64,000 nt of DNA from Cristatella mucedo. Taxonomy: Eukaryota; Bryozoa; Phylactolaemata; Cristatellidae. Of the stretch, positions 52,601 to 56,067 are shown one piece after another (the stretch's first letter is position 1; each line of letters begins with the position of its first letter). Location: assembly GCA_009760855.2 (NCBI GenBank), contig WPIO01000118.1, positions 461,001 through 525,000 of the forward strand, written 5' to 3'. The notes beneath the pieces are model-generated. The model saw nothing but the letters and a program-made list of their open reading frames with translations, searched no databases and was not told where the DNA came from. A program made the translations under genes and the position numbers.

Positions 52601-53036
52601 CGACCTCGGTTAAGTAGAGCAAGCACCTTACCCCCTGGACTTTTACGTCCGCTAGCCTTTACACAAGTTTTGTTCGTTCTGCTAGTGAATTTAAAGCGTC
52701 GATCACTCCATGTTCGACCGCCATCCATTTCCCTGGACAGAGGTTATGAGTGCAGTTGTATCCTTTCTTTGCTTGCCTTTCGTGACGTCTGTCTTTTGAC
52801 AATCGTCATTACCGAGTTGAAGAGTTCGATCTGTTTCGCTCGTTGACAGCGTGGCCTTCTCGTACGACTGTCAGCGCTTGGTAGCGGTTACCCAGGCTAG
52901 CAAGCTGCTGATGTGGGAGAGGGGACCTGCCGGCATACGTCAGAGCTCAGCCATGCAGCATGCTTCCAGTGCCGCTGCCAGCGGCGGCAGCAGCAGCCGA
53001 CGTCAGCAGCTCTTCACATATTGGTCCGAACTCTGA
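480..53036 (+). CDS. LYST: LYST/beige-type lysosomal trafficking regulator, C-terminal half, about 30 exons
   Basis: The gene encodes a giant BEACH-domain scaffold of the LYST family, known to control size and traffic of lysosomes and lysosome-related organelles; it is cytosolic and membrane-associated. Exons found: 480-897, 1021-1167, 4318-4463, 4579-4627, 7113-7254, 7427-7544, 7888-7988, 8114-8206, 8409-8454 (tentative), 8548-8688, 8799-8975, 9092-9313, 11390-11580, 13444-13557, 14065-14291, 16412-16600, 17834-18362, 26947-27099, 28887-29219, 29528-29696, 31978-32118, 33258-33475, 36176-36442, 37409-37628, 37911-38053, 41969-42062 (unclear end), 42092-42237, 44323-44429, 46156-46327, 48511-48582, 52850-53036. 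They total about 1820 codons, matching the C-terminal half of the roughly 3800-residue vertebrate protein. Order is helical region, PH-like, BEACH, WD40. Almost all junctions keep phase. The LYST assignment rests on my recall of the family, especially the BEACH and WD parts. The 5' half is outside the window. Confidence 0.93.
1021..1167 (+). CDS. LYST: LYST exon
   Basis: The exon follows a pyrimidine-rich acceptor (eight T's then AG) and ends GGAG|GTTAGT. It begins with two bases completing a Gly codon and ends phase 1. The translation (residues [18 protein letters not shown] and on) is polar and leads directly into the next recognisable exon. Confidence 0.65.
1431..2915 (-). mobile_element. 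LINE-A fragment, 1.5 kb
   Basis: On the minus strand it holds the reverse transcriptase C-terminal half in broken frames, including [15 protein letters not shown] (the YVDD catalytic motif, 2520-2475) and the terminal region. The tail is degenerate. Confidence 0.85.
3440..3670 (+). mobile_element. LINE-A reverse transcriptase fragment, sense
   Basis: The + strand reads [28 protein letters not shown]..., a decayed version of the [25 protein letters not shown] segment. Confidence 0.55.
4318..4463 (+). CDS. LYST: LYST exon (helical repeat region)
   Basis: The translation runs [12 protein letters not shown]..., then [20 protein letters not shown], matching the vertebrate segment that contains LVNHPSPAIQQGVIKLL. 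The acceptor is TTGTAG and the donor CAG|GTAGGC. It enters in phase 1 and leaves in phase 0. Confidence 0.8.
4579..4627 (+). CDS. LYST: LYST short exon
   Basis: This 49-nt exon lies between acceptor TCTCCTAG and a weak donor ATTG|GTCTGC. It is supported mainly by phase: it starts in phase 0 after the preceding exon and ends in phase 1, giving an Asp codon with the exon at 7113. Its residues fill the gap expected in the alignment. Confidence 0.5.
4855..4985 (-). repeat. LINE-A 3' tail fragment
   Basis: An AAT-rich tail, the CTTGATAAAGCACCCTCAGA hairpin block and the TTTGCTGCAAAGGAAAC motif. Confidence 0.8.
5583..6035 (-). mobile_element. LINE-A 3' fragment
   Basis: An (AAT)n tail, the hairpin block and the coding 3' end (on the minus strand [20 protein letters not shown] and [20 protein letters not shown]). 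Confidence 0.85.
6040..6260 (+). mobile_element. LINE-A fragment in inverted orientation
   Basis: The + strand matches the same part of LINE-A ([13 protein letters not shown], then [10 protein letters not shown]) that lies minus-sense immediately to the left, so the two pieces face each other. Confidence 0.65.
6560..6885 (+). repeat. LINE-A 3' fragment, sense
   Basis: The stretch runs from CCGACTGACGTCACGACATT through AACACCTGTTTATTACAGCA to AGAGATTAGTTTCTCTGAGG and a short ATT tail, as in the 3' end of LINE-A read in sense. Confidence 0.6.
7113..7254 (+). CDS. LYST: LYST exon (helical repeat region)
   Basis: The translation [20 protein letters not shown] resembles the LYST segment around KFLKNRGFSLLANQLYLH. 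Acceptor AGCTGCAG, donor TCTGG|GTAAGA. It leaves in phase 2, and the next exon supplies the single missing base. Confidence 0.75.
7427..7544 (+). CDS. LYST: LYST exon
   Basis: The translation [20 protein letters not shown] followed by INTLSSLKE matches the vertebrate WSVIPILGLIETSLYDNILL segment. Acceptor TTGCCAG, donor GAG|GTAATT. The ATG at its second base is internal, not a start. Confidence 0.75.
7888..7988 (+). CDS. LYST: LYST exon
   Basis: The frame reads [20 protein letters not shown], which lines up with the vertebrate segment ending MLLDNGLLYVLCNTV. Acceptor CGTTTCAG, donor AAAG|GTAAGT. Phase 0 in, phase 2 out, fitting both neighbours. A longer open frame on the opposite strand is only a shadow. 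Confidence 0.85.
8114..8206 (+). CDS. LYST: LYST exon
   Basis: The residues [20 protein letters not shown] match the vertebrate SEYKLLACDIQQLFIAVTIH. Acceptor CGTTTCAG, donor AAAG|GTGAGG. It leaves in phase 2. Confidence 0.85.
8409..8454 (+). CDS. LYST: Tentative LYST small exon
   Basis: This 46-nt candidate follows a tandem CAGCAG acceptor and ends GTG|GTAAAT. It accepts phase 2 from the previous exon, and its last residues (GHIV) followed by [10 protein letters not shown] resemble vertebrate RVIEDLIVMLGYL. It ends in phase 0, while the next exon needs phase 1, so one base is unaccounted for. Confidence 0.4.
8548..8688 (+). CDS. LYST: LYST exon
   Basis: It begins after acceptor GCATAG and reads [15 protein letters not shown], then [14 protein letters not shown], similar to the family helices IEDLIVMLGYLQNS and following. 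The donor GGCT|GTAAGT leaves in phase 1, matching the CC that opens the next exon. Confidence 0.65.
8799..8975 (+). CDS. LYST: LYST exon
   Basis: The frame ([20 protein letters not shown] and on) follows acceptor TTTTTCAG and ends AACA|GTAAGC. Phase 1 in, phase 1 out. Similarity to the family is modest, with conserved helical character and correct position. Confidence 0.7.
9092..9313 (+). CDS. LYST: LYST exon
   Basis: It contains a Ser/Thr-rich stretch followed by [20 protein letters not shown], resembling the vertebrate RLQRLTVLAVNRIIYQEF helix. Acceptor CTCTGTAG, donor AGAG|GTAAGT. Phase 1 in and out. Confidence 0.75.
9780..10095 (-). repeat. Degenerate LINE-A 3' coding fragment
   Basis: The minus-strand frame [20 protein letters not shown] resembles the LINE-A C-terminal [20 protein letters not shown]. 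Confidence 0.6.
10097..10250 (+). mobile_element. SINE-A (tRNA-derived)
   Basis: It has a tRNA-like A box (TGGTCCAGCAGCTAAGG), a B box (GTGGGCTCGAGCCCC) and the hairpin tail GCGCCTGAATAGCGATTAAG-TTCTCTTAGGGTGCTATAC, followed by AT-rich sequence. Confidence 0.8.
10393..11240 (-). mobile_element. LINE-A 3' fragment, 0.85 kb
   Basis: (AAT)n tail, hairpin block, then an open minus-strand frame of 161 codons covering the reverse transcriptase C-terminus ([20 protein letters not shown] ... [12 protein letters not shown]). Confidence 0.88.
11390..11580 (+). CDS. LYST: LYST exon
   Basis: Acceptor TTGCAG, donor CGT|GTAAGT. The frame is polar with a central hydrophobic helix ([15 protein letters not shown]). 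It enters by completing a Glu codon from the previous exon and ends in phase 0. The intron before it contains a SINE-A and two LINE-A copies. Confidence 0.75.
12285..12450 (+). mobile_element. SINE-B (tRNA-derived), decayed
   Basis: An A-box-like segment around ATGAGGTGTGGTGCTTGC and a B box GAGTTCGAATCTTGCTG, followed by the family's internal block. Confidence 0.55.
12468..12512. repeat. (AC)n microsatellite
   Basis: ACACAC run bordered by ATATAT, at the head of a SINE-B. Confidence 0.9.
12510..12685 (+). mobile_element. SINE-B (tRNA-derived)
   Basis: B box GTGGGTTCGATTCCTGCGGT and GGCGATTCTTTATCGCCACT, then GGTGGTGATAGCCGTAAAGG and a 3' part TTTAATCAGCTAG. The A box is partly lost next to the (AC)n repeat. 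Confidence 0.75.
12880..13360 (+). repeat. LINE-B fragment, sense
   Basis: GTCGAAATTTAGGTATCCTC, GATTACTGCAATTCCGTTTC and GCTCAGCTATACTTTCCATT follow the LINE-B order; coding is decayed. Confidence 0.7.
13444..13557 (+). CDS. LYST: LYST exon
   Basis: The translation [20 protein letters not shown] matches the vertebrate RLLVHILSPAHAAQERKQIF. Acceptor CTGTTCCAG, donor CAG|GTAACA; exactly 38 codons in phase 0. Confidence 0.8.
14065..14291 (+). CDS. LYST: LYST exon
   Basis: The open frame ([20 protein letters not shown] ... [15 protein letters not shown]) corresponds to the vertebrate region before the ISKIA helix. Acceptor TTCTTGCAG, donor ACAG|GTATGA. It leaves in phase 2 and the next exon supplies one T. 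Confidence 0.8.
15988..16125. repeat. (CTGT)n-like minisatellite
   Basis: Imperfect repeats of GTCTGTC/CTGTCTGTC in the intron upstream of the exon at 16412. Confidence 0.85.
16150..16225 (+). repeat. LINE-B tail, sense
   Basis: CACTTAGTCTTTATGGCTTT, GAGTTACAGATGGTGATACA and a TTA-type tail. Confidence 0.6.
16412..16600 (+). CDS. LYST: LYST exon preceding the PH-like domain
   Basis: [15 protein letters not shown] and [10 protein letters not shown] match vertebrate DISKIAADITQAV and ELIQQLTHDR. The acceptor is ATATTCCAG and the donor GCG|GTACGT. Joined to the next exon it spells THER-AVWHDE, matching THDR-AVWYDP. Confidence 0.88.
16790..16930 (-). repeat. Degenerate LINE-A tail
   Basis: An AAT-type tail followed by AGAGAACTAAATCTCTGTCT, a decayed hairpin block. 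Confidence 0.5.
17165..17465 (+). repeat. LINE-A 3' fragment, sense
   Basis: AACCTCAAAACCTTTGGAGA, AACACACCTGTTTTATACAG and the closing AGAAAGAGATTAAGTTATCC before an ATT repeat match the LINE-A 3' end in sense. Confidence 0.65.
17834..18362 (+). CDS. LYST: LYST exon, start of PH-like domain
   Basis: [20 protein letters not shown] and the following RMRKRLMPC match the highly conserved pre-BEACH segment ([19 protein letters not shown] in vertebrates). A Gly/Ala-rich linker follows, then [26 protein letters not shown], the first strands of the PH-like domain. Acceptor ATGCAG, donor CAG|GTGAGT. The exon is strikingly GC-rich compared with its neighbours. It is followed by the longest intron of the gene, 8.6 kb, which contains the long LINE-A. 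Confidence 0.93.
19783..19920 (-). mobile_element. SINE-A
   Basis: Reverse orientation: hairpin tail AGAGAACTTAATCTCTATTC, B box GGGGCTCGAGCCCACGAC, A box ACCGCTAGACCAAACC. Confidence 0.8.
20385..20520 (-). mobile_element. SINE-B, decayed
   Basis: GCCGGTCTCGAACTCATGAC (B box) and CTGCCTACCCATATGCCAC (A box) in reverse; it is followed by a run of G. Confidence 0.6.
21270..22400 (-). mobile_element. LINE-A fragment split by a LINE-B insertion
   Basis: LINE-A sequence runs 21270-21958 and resumes 22228-22400 (GGTGTCACAAATGCATGGAC and on). The middle is a LINE-B 3' end. Confidence 0.75.
21959..22227 (-). mobile_element. LINE-B 3' fragment nested in LINE-A
   Basis: The block GAGTTTTGTATAGTGCACTC, CAGTAGCCAACAGACTTCAT and CTCATGCAACAAAAAGAAAG is the same as in the LINE-B copy at 30436 and is absent from LINE-A. 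Confidence 0.75.
22415..22525 (+). mobile_element. SINE-B, 5' part
   Basis: GCCGTGATGACTCAGTAGGT gives a good A box, GTCGTGGTTTCGAATCCCGT the B box, and GATCCTTTATCGCAGCTTCA the internal block. Confidence 0.75.
22660..26105 (-). mobile_element. LINE-A: near full-length CR1/L2-like non-LTR retrotransposon
   Basis: Read on the minus strand, a 5' part (26105-25880) with two GCCGCCGGCGT repeats is followed by an APE endonuclease (about 25870-24965). The endonuclease motifs are [56 protein letters not shown] and LSDHMQISF. The reverse transcriptase region (24703-22784) has [38 protein letters not shown] and CADDTQLYL in place of the usual aromatic-ADD/VDD. The 3' end has a hairpin and a (TTA)n-type tail. 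The frame is broken near 24830, 24230, 24050 and 23440, so this copy is inactive. It sits in the 8.6-kb LYST intron, antisense to the gene. Confidence 0.9.
22702..22741 (-). other. Conserved two-part 3'-end hairpin of LINE-A
   Basis: Outer arms AAAGCGCC (22702-22709) and GGCGCTTT (22734-22741) pair over 8 bp. Inner arms AGAGA (22713-22717) and TCTCT (22724-22728) pair around an ACTTAA loop. The same shape is found in most LINE-A copies and in SINE-A. In related elements such a structure is the reverse transcriptase recognition site; that role here is inferred. Confidence 0.75.
26106..26365 (-). mobile_element. LINE-A 3' fragment
   Basis: An AAT-type tail, the hairpin block (GCGCCCTCAGAGAACTTAAT) and the TTTGCTGCAAAG motif are followed by about 150 bp of the 3' coding end. 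The tail abuts the 5' end of the long copy. Confidence 0.85.
26808..26848. repeat. (TG)n microsatellite
   Basis: TGTGTG run in the LYST intron about 100 bp upstream of the exon at 26947. Confidence 0.9.
26947..27099 (+). CDS. LYST: LYST exon, end of PH-like domain
   Basis: The frame [41 protein letters not shown] matches vertebrate [41 protein letters not shown]. Acceptor TTTTCCAG, donor GAGAAG|GTTATT. It is in phase 0 at both ends. Confidence 0.92.
27190..27345 (-). mobile_element. SINE-A
   Basis: Reverse copy immediately 3' of the PH-like exon, with GAGCACTTAATCTCTATTCA, a disrupted B box and ACCACTGGGCCAAACCAGCC. Confidence 0.75.
27590..27760 (-). mobile_element. SINE-B
   Basis: GCTGATTTAACTGCCTCTTT, GCTTGCAAAGGCTATACAGG, B box AGGATTCGAACCCACGACAT and A box CTTTACCTAGTGTGCCATCG. 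Confidence 0.8.
27762..27925 (-). mobile_element. SINE-B, tandem with the previous copy
   Basis: TTAACAGCCTCTTTTGTATA, GTGGCGATAAAGGATCCCCC, B box TGATTCGAACCCCCGACCTC and A box CCTTACCTAGGGAGCCATCA. Confidence 0.8.
28100..28595 (+). mobile_element. LINE-B 3' end, sense
   Basis: A 148-codon frame ends the reverse transcriptase protein ([40 protein letters not shown]). The 3' untranslated part ends GAGATACATTACATTA. Confidence 0.8.
28887..29219 (+). CDS. LYST: LYST exon, N-terminal part of BEACH domain
   Basis: After acceptor CTCGCTGTAG it reads [13 protein letters not shown], then the BEACH hallmark [36 protein letters not shown], which is nearly identical to family members. The donor is GAG|GTATGT; 111 codons in phase 0. 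An upstream-extended frame in the same stretch is a shadow, because an in-frame TAG forms part of the acceptor. Confidence 0.97.
29528..29696 (+). CDS. LYST: LYST exon, BEACH domain with Gly-rich insert
   Basis: [33 protein letters not shown] matches the BEACH core [20 protein letters not shown]. Just before it is a run of Gly/Ala residues encoded by GGC/GGT/GGA triplets at about 29546-29583, where vertebrate LYST has an acidic linker. Acceptor ATTGCAG, donor CAAG|GTCAGA. Confidence 0.96.
30040..30435 (+). other. Unidentified open frame inside a LYST intron
   Basis: A 131-codon open frame follows a possible acceptor (ATAGTGCAG) and lies in the intron between two BEACH exons, on the LYST strand. 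The composition looks protein-like ([16 protein letters not shown], then [16 protein letters not shown]). It does not match LYST, whose flanking exons join without it, or the LINE proteins. It ends just before the LINE-B copy at 30436. It may be a fragment of another mobile element or of a nested or alternative exon. Confidence 0.35.
30436..31690 (-). mobile_element. LINE-B fragment (reverse transcriptase C-terminal half)
   Basis: The minus strand encodes [20 protein letters not shown] (decayed GVPQGS...GPLLF motif), a 217-codon frame (31451-30798) with [24 protein letters not shown] and [18 protein letters not shown], and the C-terminal [20 protein letters not shown]. The 3' end is GTGGAGTTACAGATGGAGAT plus a short ACATTA tail. 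It differs throughout from LINE-A. Confidence 0.85.
31978..32118 (+). CDS. LYST: LYST exon, BEACH domain
   Basis: [20 protein letters not shown] and [19 protein letters not shown] match the family's FDIPDRTFHS...TDVKELIPEFFYLPEFLVN. Acceptor AATGCAG, donor GAAG|GTATGC; phase 1 at both ends. Confidence 0.97.
33258..33475 (+). CDS. LYST: LYST exon, BEACH domain
   Basis: [59 protein letters not shown] is near-identical to the C-terminal BEACH core. Acceptor CCATTAG, donor GCG|GTAGGC. Confidence 0.97.
33630..33900. repeat. (TC)n polypyrimidine tract, about 270 bp
   Basis: Nearly pure TCTCTC with scattered G and A in a LYST intron. Long frames on both strands (Ser/Leu- or Arg/Glu-rich) are artefacts of the repeat. 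Confidence 0.95.
34679..34842. repeat. Tandem duplication, two 82-bp units
   Basis: AGTATACACTGGGAGATG opens both units (34679 and 34761) and CCTTTGCTAAAGA closes both. They differ by several substitutions. Confidence 0.85.
34840..35360 (+). repeat. LINE-B fragment, sense, degenerate
   Basis: GAATTCAAAGCAAAATTCTT, TGCCAACTGTGGCACATCCT and GATGAAGTCCGTTGGCTTCC follow the LINE-B order. Confidence 0.65.
35945..36175 (+). other. Weak unidentified open frame before a BEACH exon
   Basis: An open frame follows a TTCATGCAG acceptor-like site and reads [20 protein letters not shown] and [16 protein letters not shown]. It runs into the pyrimidine tract and acceptor of the exon at 36176, so it is not needed for LYST. 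No family was recognised. Confidence 0.2.
36176..36442 (+). CDS. LYST: LYST exon, end of BEACH domain and linker
   Basis: It begins [20 protein letters not shown] and continues [20 protein letters not shown], matching the end of the family BEACH domain. It then runs into a Ser/Thr-rich linker to the WD repeats. Acceptor TTTATAG, donor CAG|GTACTG; 89 codons in phase 0. Confidence 0.95.
37409..37628 (+). CDS. LYST: LYST exon, start of WD40 region
   Basis: [19 protein letters not shown] matches vertebrate GLKWGEYVGSPSAPVPVV. The ATG directly after the acceptor (CATTTAG) is internal. The donor is AAAG|GTTGGT, in phase 1. Confidence 0.85.
37911..38053 (+). CDS. LYST: LYST exon, WD40 region
   Basis: In the frame set by the previous exon it reads [32 protein letters not shown], matching vertebrate [31 protein letters not shown]. 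Acceptor TGTTAAG, donor AAG|GTGGCC. Open frames in the other two phases here are shadows. Confidence 0.85.
38195..38330 (+). repeat. LINE-A reverse transcriptase fragment, sense
   Basis: Decayed [10 protein letters not shown]...[14 protein letters not shown] corresponds to [15 protein letters not shown]...[14 protein letters not shown]. Confidence 0.5.
40637..40685. repeat. (CA)n microsatellite
   Basis: About 20 uninterrupted CA units in a LYST intron. Confidence 0.95.
41969..42062 (+). CDS. LYST: LYST exon, WD40 region, frame uncertain
   Basis: This stretch follows acceptor TTTCTGCAG. Read in phase 0 it includes VLVAYTG, similar to vertebrate GVITAYT. Read two bases away it gives [12 protein letters not shown], similar to SCAWVPDSCQL, but meets TAG at 42036-42038. 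The canonical donor GTAAAG at 42063 leaves phase 1, while the next exon must start in phase 0; a donor at 42059 (GTCGGT) would restore the frame. The exon is very probably real; its exact reading is not settled. Confidence 0.5.
42092..42237 (+). CDS. LYST: LYST exon, WD40 repeat
   Basis: [39 protein letters not shown] matches vertebrate [39 protein letters not shown], with the GH and WD landmarks of the repeat. Acceptor GTTTGTAG, donor ACAG|GTACTG. Confidence 0.95.
42780..43620 (-). repeat. Degenerate LINE-A endonuclease region
   Basis: Blocks such as TTTAGTCAGAGGTGCAAACT and GATGAGGCTGGCATTACTTC follow the order of the antisense LINE-A sequence at about 24730-25420, with many indels. Confidence 0.5.
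43625..43697 (+). repeat. LINE-A tail, sense
   Basis: CCTAGAAAGAGATTAAGTTC, then TCTGAGGGTGCTTTATCAAG and an (ATT)n run: the hairpin block and tail in sense. Confidence 0.8.
44323..44429 (+). CDS. LYST: LYST exon, WD40 repeat
   Basis: The frame [20 protein letters not shown] followed by [16 protein letters not shown] continues the vertebrate [20 protein letters not shown] repeat. Acceptor GCCTGTAG, donor ATG|GTACGT; phases join both neighbours. Confidence 0.92.
44690..44830 (+). mobile_element. SINE-B, decayed
   Basis: TTCATGACCGAAATCATGGA, TTTGAGTCCTGAAGCTTGCA and AGAGGTGGTGATAGCCAGTG. Confidence 0.6.
45455..45590 (-). repeat. LINE-A 3' coding fragment
   Basis: GTCTCCAAAGAATTTGAGGT and AGTAGATCTGATAAGTAGGC match the LINE-A block upstream of the tail. 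Confidence 0.65.
45780..45975 (+). repeat. LINE-A tail fragment, sense
   Basis: CATGCTACCACTAACCATCT and AAAAGATTAAGTTCTCTCAG precede a short tail, as in other sense copies. Confidence 0.55.
46156..46327 (+). CDS. LYST: LYST exon, WD40 repeat
   Basis: [20 protein letters not shown] and [17 protein letters not shown] match vertebrate SDLRLWTVNGDLVGHVH and GVSINVIAGGLENGIVR. Acceptor TTACCAG, donor ATCAG|GTGAGT. Confidence 0.95.
46712..47005 (-). repeat. LINE-A 3' fragment
   Basis: AT-rich tail, ACTTGATAAAGTGCTCCAGA hairpin block, TTTGCTGCAAAGGAAG and the following 3' block. Confidence 0.8.
47300..47460 (-). mobile_element. SINE-B
   Basis: GGCTGTCACCACCACCTGCT, GACTCGAACTCACGACCTGG and TGAGCGCCTTAACTGGTGA. 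Confidence 0.7.
47541..47585. repeat. Three perfect tandem copies of a 15-bp unit
   Basis: GAAACCGTAGATATG is repeated three times without mismatch at 47541, 47556 and 47571. Confidence 0.95.
48255..48375 (-). repeat. LINE-B tail fragment
   Basis: Decayed block around AAAGCCCAAACGGCGTTCAA and TACGCATTCGGTCGCCAACA. Confidence 0.55.
48511..48582 (+). CDS. LYST: LYST exon, WD40 repeat
   Basis: Joined to the previous exon it reads [24 protein letters not shown], matching [20 protein letters not shown]. Acceptor CATGCAG, donor ATAAG|GTTGGT. It is 72 nt. Confidence 0.94.
49696..49927 (-). mobile_element. Solo LTR, 232 bp, with 5-bp target duplication GAGAA
   Basis: The insert begins TGTAG and ends CATCACA, so it has TG...CA termini, and is flanked by GAGAA at 49691-49695 and 49928-49932. 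Uninterrupted LINE-A copies lack it. AATAAA is present on the minus strand (complement at about 49747-49752), suggesting minus orientation. No internal retrovirus-like coding region was seen next to it, so this is a recombined solo LTR. Confidence 0.85.
49982..50138 (+). mobile_element. SINE-A inserted in LINE-A
   Basis: A box TGGTCCAGCGGTTAAGGTGC, B box CGTGGGCTCAAGCCCCG and tail AATAGAGATTAAGTTCTCTT, ending in an AT-rich run. LINE-A sequence continues on both sides. Confidence 0.85.
50476..50580 (-). repeat. Very short LINE-A tail insertion
   Basis: About 105 bp almost identical to 26108-26215, including the unusual AAAGTGATACGCAATAGAAT. It is inserted inside an older LINE-A copy. Confidence 0.8.
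50965..51035 (+). repeat. SINE-B 3' half nested in LINE-A
   Basis: GGTGTTGATAGCAGTAAAGG, then GCTATACAAAAGAGACTGTT and AATCAGCTAGC. Confidence 0.65.
51104..51195 (-). repeat. LINE-A tail inserted in LINE-A
   Basis: (AAT)n, ACTTGATAAAGTGCCCTCAG and TTTGCTGCAAAGGGA lie within reverse transcriptase sequence. Confidence 0.8.
51303..51360 (-). repeat. LINE-B tail nested in LINE-A
   Basis: AATGTAATGTATCTCGTCTG and TAACTCCACAAAGTCATTAA are the extreme 3' end of LINE-B. Confidence 0.7.
52490..52645 (-). mobile_element. SINE-B
   Basis: CTAGCCGATTTAATAGCTCC, GGCTATCACCACCGCTTGAC and ATTCAACCCACGACCTCGGT, just upstream of the last LYST exon. Confidence 0.7.
52850..53036 (+). CDS. LYST: LYST last exon, final WD40 repeat and C-terminus
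   Basis: [25 protein letters not shown] matches the vertebrate [20 protein letters not shown] WCRKD. A Ser/Ala/Gly-rich tail follows and the frame ends with TGA at 53034-53036. The acceptor is GTTGACAG. No AATAAA is seen close downstream. Confidence 0.9.
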
Positions 53037-53904
53037 TTATGGCCAAGTAAGCAGCTGCTTGGCTAATCGCTGCATTTGACGCAAAGTTATGGAGACCTTT
53101 TCCTCTGACGTCGTCGGCTGCATCTTACAAAGTGTACTGAAGACCAGCTGATCTAGTCGATTTAGCACTTCAGTGCTGCTGATAGCCAAGCTCCGTCTTG
53201 CAGCTGTCGTGACAGGCATGCTCTGTTATGGGCTGTGTGCCCCCACATTGGGAGCAGCTGAGATTTGTGCAGCGTTTCCTAGACTCCATGCTCAATCGGC
53301 GTCACATAGACAACTCAATGGCTTCACGGCCGCTGCTCATTTGCACGAGCTGTTGATGCCACCGTGCTGGCAACCTTGCCGACAATGCAACCTTTAACAA
53401 ATGCTCTCGAGCTGTTAAAAATACTCGCTTTTGTAATGTGCTTATTGTCACGTCAAGAACAGTACGCCATAGTCTTATTTGCTTCCGATGTGAAGACAAT
53501 ATACCACAATTAAGTGGTGCACGGATATGTTTACTTTCCAAGAACGTGACGTGTCCATCTACCGCTCTGATTGCTGCAACCATTTTGAGGTCGACGAGTA
53601 GATGGCCATGACCTAGGCCGTATTGCTGTTGTTGGCGAACGCCTGTAGCGGCTAGCACTAAAAGCTTAGGCACACAAATACAACACCGGTGCTACACCTC
53701 GCAGATGCATGACGAAGAAGCAGCTCCAATTCGCATGCCGATATGCTGACGATAGCAGAGCGGAGCTGCTGTCAGAGTCACCCGTACCTCAGGATTCGTT
53801 CGCAAATAAGGGCGAGAACCCGTATAAAACAAACCTGCACCCCTATTTCAAGAGCCCGAAACCTACGCGCCGAAGTCAAGCTGTTCGGCAGACCTTTTAT
53901 GTAA

Positions 53905-54190
53905 GTAGTAATAGTAATAATAACACATTAGTAAAGCGCCCTCGGAGAACTTAATCTATTTCTTGGCAATTTGCATGTATTGCAAAGGAATCATGATGGT
54001 GGTAAATCTTAGCATACTCAATTATAACAGGCATAGCACGGTAAGAGGTGACGTGCGCCGGGTCAGCATGCAAATATGGTTAGTGGCAGCATGCACAGTG
54101 TAAGCACGCATAAGCACGCAAACGACTAATCGCACGGACCAACTAAATGCAATGACACATAAATGCATCTTTAGCTTATTAAATGTCGTA
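53905..54190 (-). repeat. LINE-A 3' fragment
   Basis: AAT-type tail, AAAGCGCCCTCGGAGAACTT, then GCATGCACAGTGTAAGCACG as in the 3' block. Confidence 0.75.
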
Positions 54191-54714
54191 GCGCCAGTTT
54201 TGAGACGTGCTAGGAAGAACGTGCCTCCACAGCGACTGCAAAAATAAGAGCGCCCCTATAAAGAACAAATGTGCCTATCTGGAAGCTGTCCCTGAGCGTG
54301 CACGTCGAATGTGCACCGAACTAGCATTCCACGCAGCAGTGTCAAGAAAAACTGGACAATTCTCATCTGTTGAGAAACTCTTAGAGTACTGAAGCCGAAG
54401 GGCAGCTACCTGACCGTCTGTAGAATCGACTTCCGTTTGGTTTTAGGGCTCAACTTTAAGTTCCGTCGTTCACTGGGCTCTTAATTACTACTCTCAATTC
54501 CTTTAGTGACAGTACTTTTTATTCTCACGACGCTCTTTGAAACTCACCGACATCTAATTTCACGATGTCTCCTGTGTACTTTTTTCTACCAAATTTAAAG
54601 AACGTAGATTTGTGGCTTTATCGAGAAATTGATTCACTGTCTTGTAAGTTTATTTATGGTTTGACTAGTAAGACTCCTGGTCGCGATTAAAATAAGTCCC
54701 GGATTTTCAAAGTA

Positions 54715-54980
54715 ATGCAACGCATCTCTATCTGTAACTACACAAAGATACACACGAGAACTAAATGTGTGCCGCAGAGGAGTTTTGTAGAGCGCACTCA
54801 AAGCCTGAGCGACTTTCGGGTGCATACGGTAGTCAACAGACTTAATCTCATGCAACAAGGAGAACGTGAGACCCATAGCCGAGTCAGGAGCGTAGTCAAG
54901 CAAGTGAGTACCTTGGAGGTAATAGCTCAGGACGGCTGGAACGGATGTGCCACAGTCTGCAGCACGACAGTTGAAGCTCA
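54715..54980 (-). repeat. LINE-B 3' fragment
   Basis: GCATCTCTATCTGTAACTAC, AGTCAACAGACTTAATCTCA and CTCAGGACGGCTGGAACGGA match the LINE-B 3' block. Confidence 0.7.
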
Positions 54981-55361
54981 CGGGTGTAGATATAGCTTGC
55001 CTTTGTCGCGCACATTCAATTTAAAAAGAGGCGATATTGCTTACAGGAATCGTATTTATAGAGTTTCTGAATAGGCAATTAAGTAAGTGTTGCCACATTT
55101 AAATAAGTCTGCCGAGCAGTCGGTCTGGCACGCTGCCGAAGACTCACCAAATAAGTTTGCGAATTATAATAATAATAATAATATATTTTCTATATCGCTC
55201 TCAAATGTGTTATTATTATTCTTAGTACCCGCAAATTTATTCGGTGAGTGCGGCAGTATCATTTTAGCAGGTCAAATCGACTTTCGAGTGGAGCACGATC
55301 GGTACGAAAGTAAGTTTTTCGAGAATTATTTGATTTTGATATGAGTTAAGTAGCTAACGCG

Positions 55362-55490
55362 AGTAATAATAATAATAATAATAATGGACTTGATAAAGCG
55401 CCCTCAGAGAACTCAATCTCTCTTTAGGTGCTTTACATTTGCTGCAAAGGGAAATGCAATTGAATGGTGAGTAAAATCATAGTAATTAAC
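55362..55490 (-). repeat. LINE-A tail fragment
   Basis: (AAT)n, ACTTGATAAAGCGCCCTCAG and TTTGCTGCAAAGGGAAATGC. Confidence 0.85.
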
Positions 55491-55649
55491 AGTAAGAGTT
55501 ACAAGCTTTTGCATTCGCTATATTACTTTCTTCGCTGAGTTCTAAAGAATTCATTGACCATAAGCAACGCCCCCAACAAAATTCCGGATAGGCCCGTGGA
55601 TGGGATTCGTGCGTAGGTCGCCGCTTCGCTCCGGCTGCAAAGTGACAGT

Positions 55650-55775
55650 ATATAATTAAAATAATTTATTTGTATAGTGCCCTAAGAGAAATTTAATCTC
55701 TATTCGGGCGCTTCACATATGCCTCGGGGCTCGAGCGCACGACCTCAGCCAGACTGCGATCGGGGCGAGCACCAG
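55650..55775 (-). mobile_element. SINE-A
   Basis: TTGTATAGTGCCCTAAGAGA, TTTAATCTCTATTCGGGCGC and B box CGGGGCTCGAGCGCACGACC. Confidence 0.8.
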
Positions 55776-55954
55776 TCACGCATCCGCTGCGTCGCGTCAT
55801 CACCGCACGCTCGCCTAGACCTTGCTCGCCTGTAACCCCTGTGAGCGCCGAGCATCTTCAGCGGGAAACCCTTGGGTAGGCACTGCCGCTGATACCGCCA
55901 GCTGGCGTGTCGAACGAACTTTGCGACGGATGCTCTTTCAAAGGTTGCCGCCCG

Positions 55955-56067
55955 GGTTTGGTCGCGGTGTAAGTGACTCACCTTTAACGACTAAGGTCGG
56001 GGGCTCATGCCCTCAGGCACATATGGATGGAATTTAAGTTTCCTAATGGTAGTATACAAATGAAGTA
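55955..56067 (+). mobile_element. SINE-A, decayed
   Basis: TTTGGTCGCGGTGTAAGTGA, GGTCGGGGGCTCATGCCC and GTATACAAATGAAGTA. The inverted-repeat element starts at its 3' end. Confidence 0.65.
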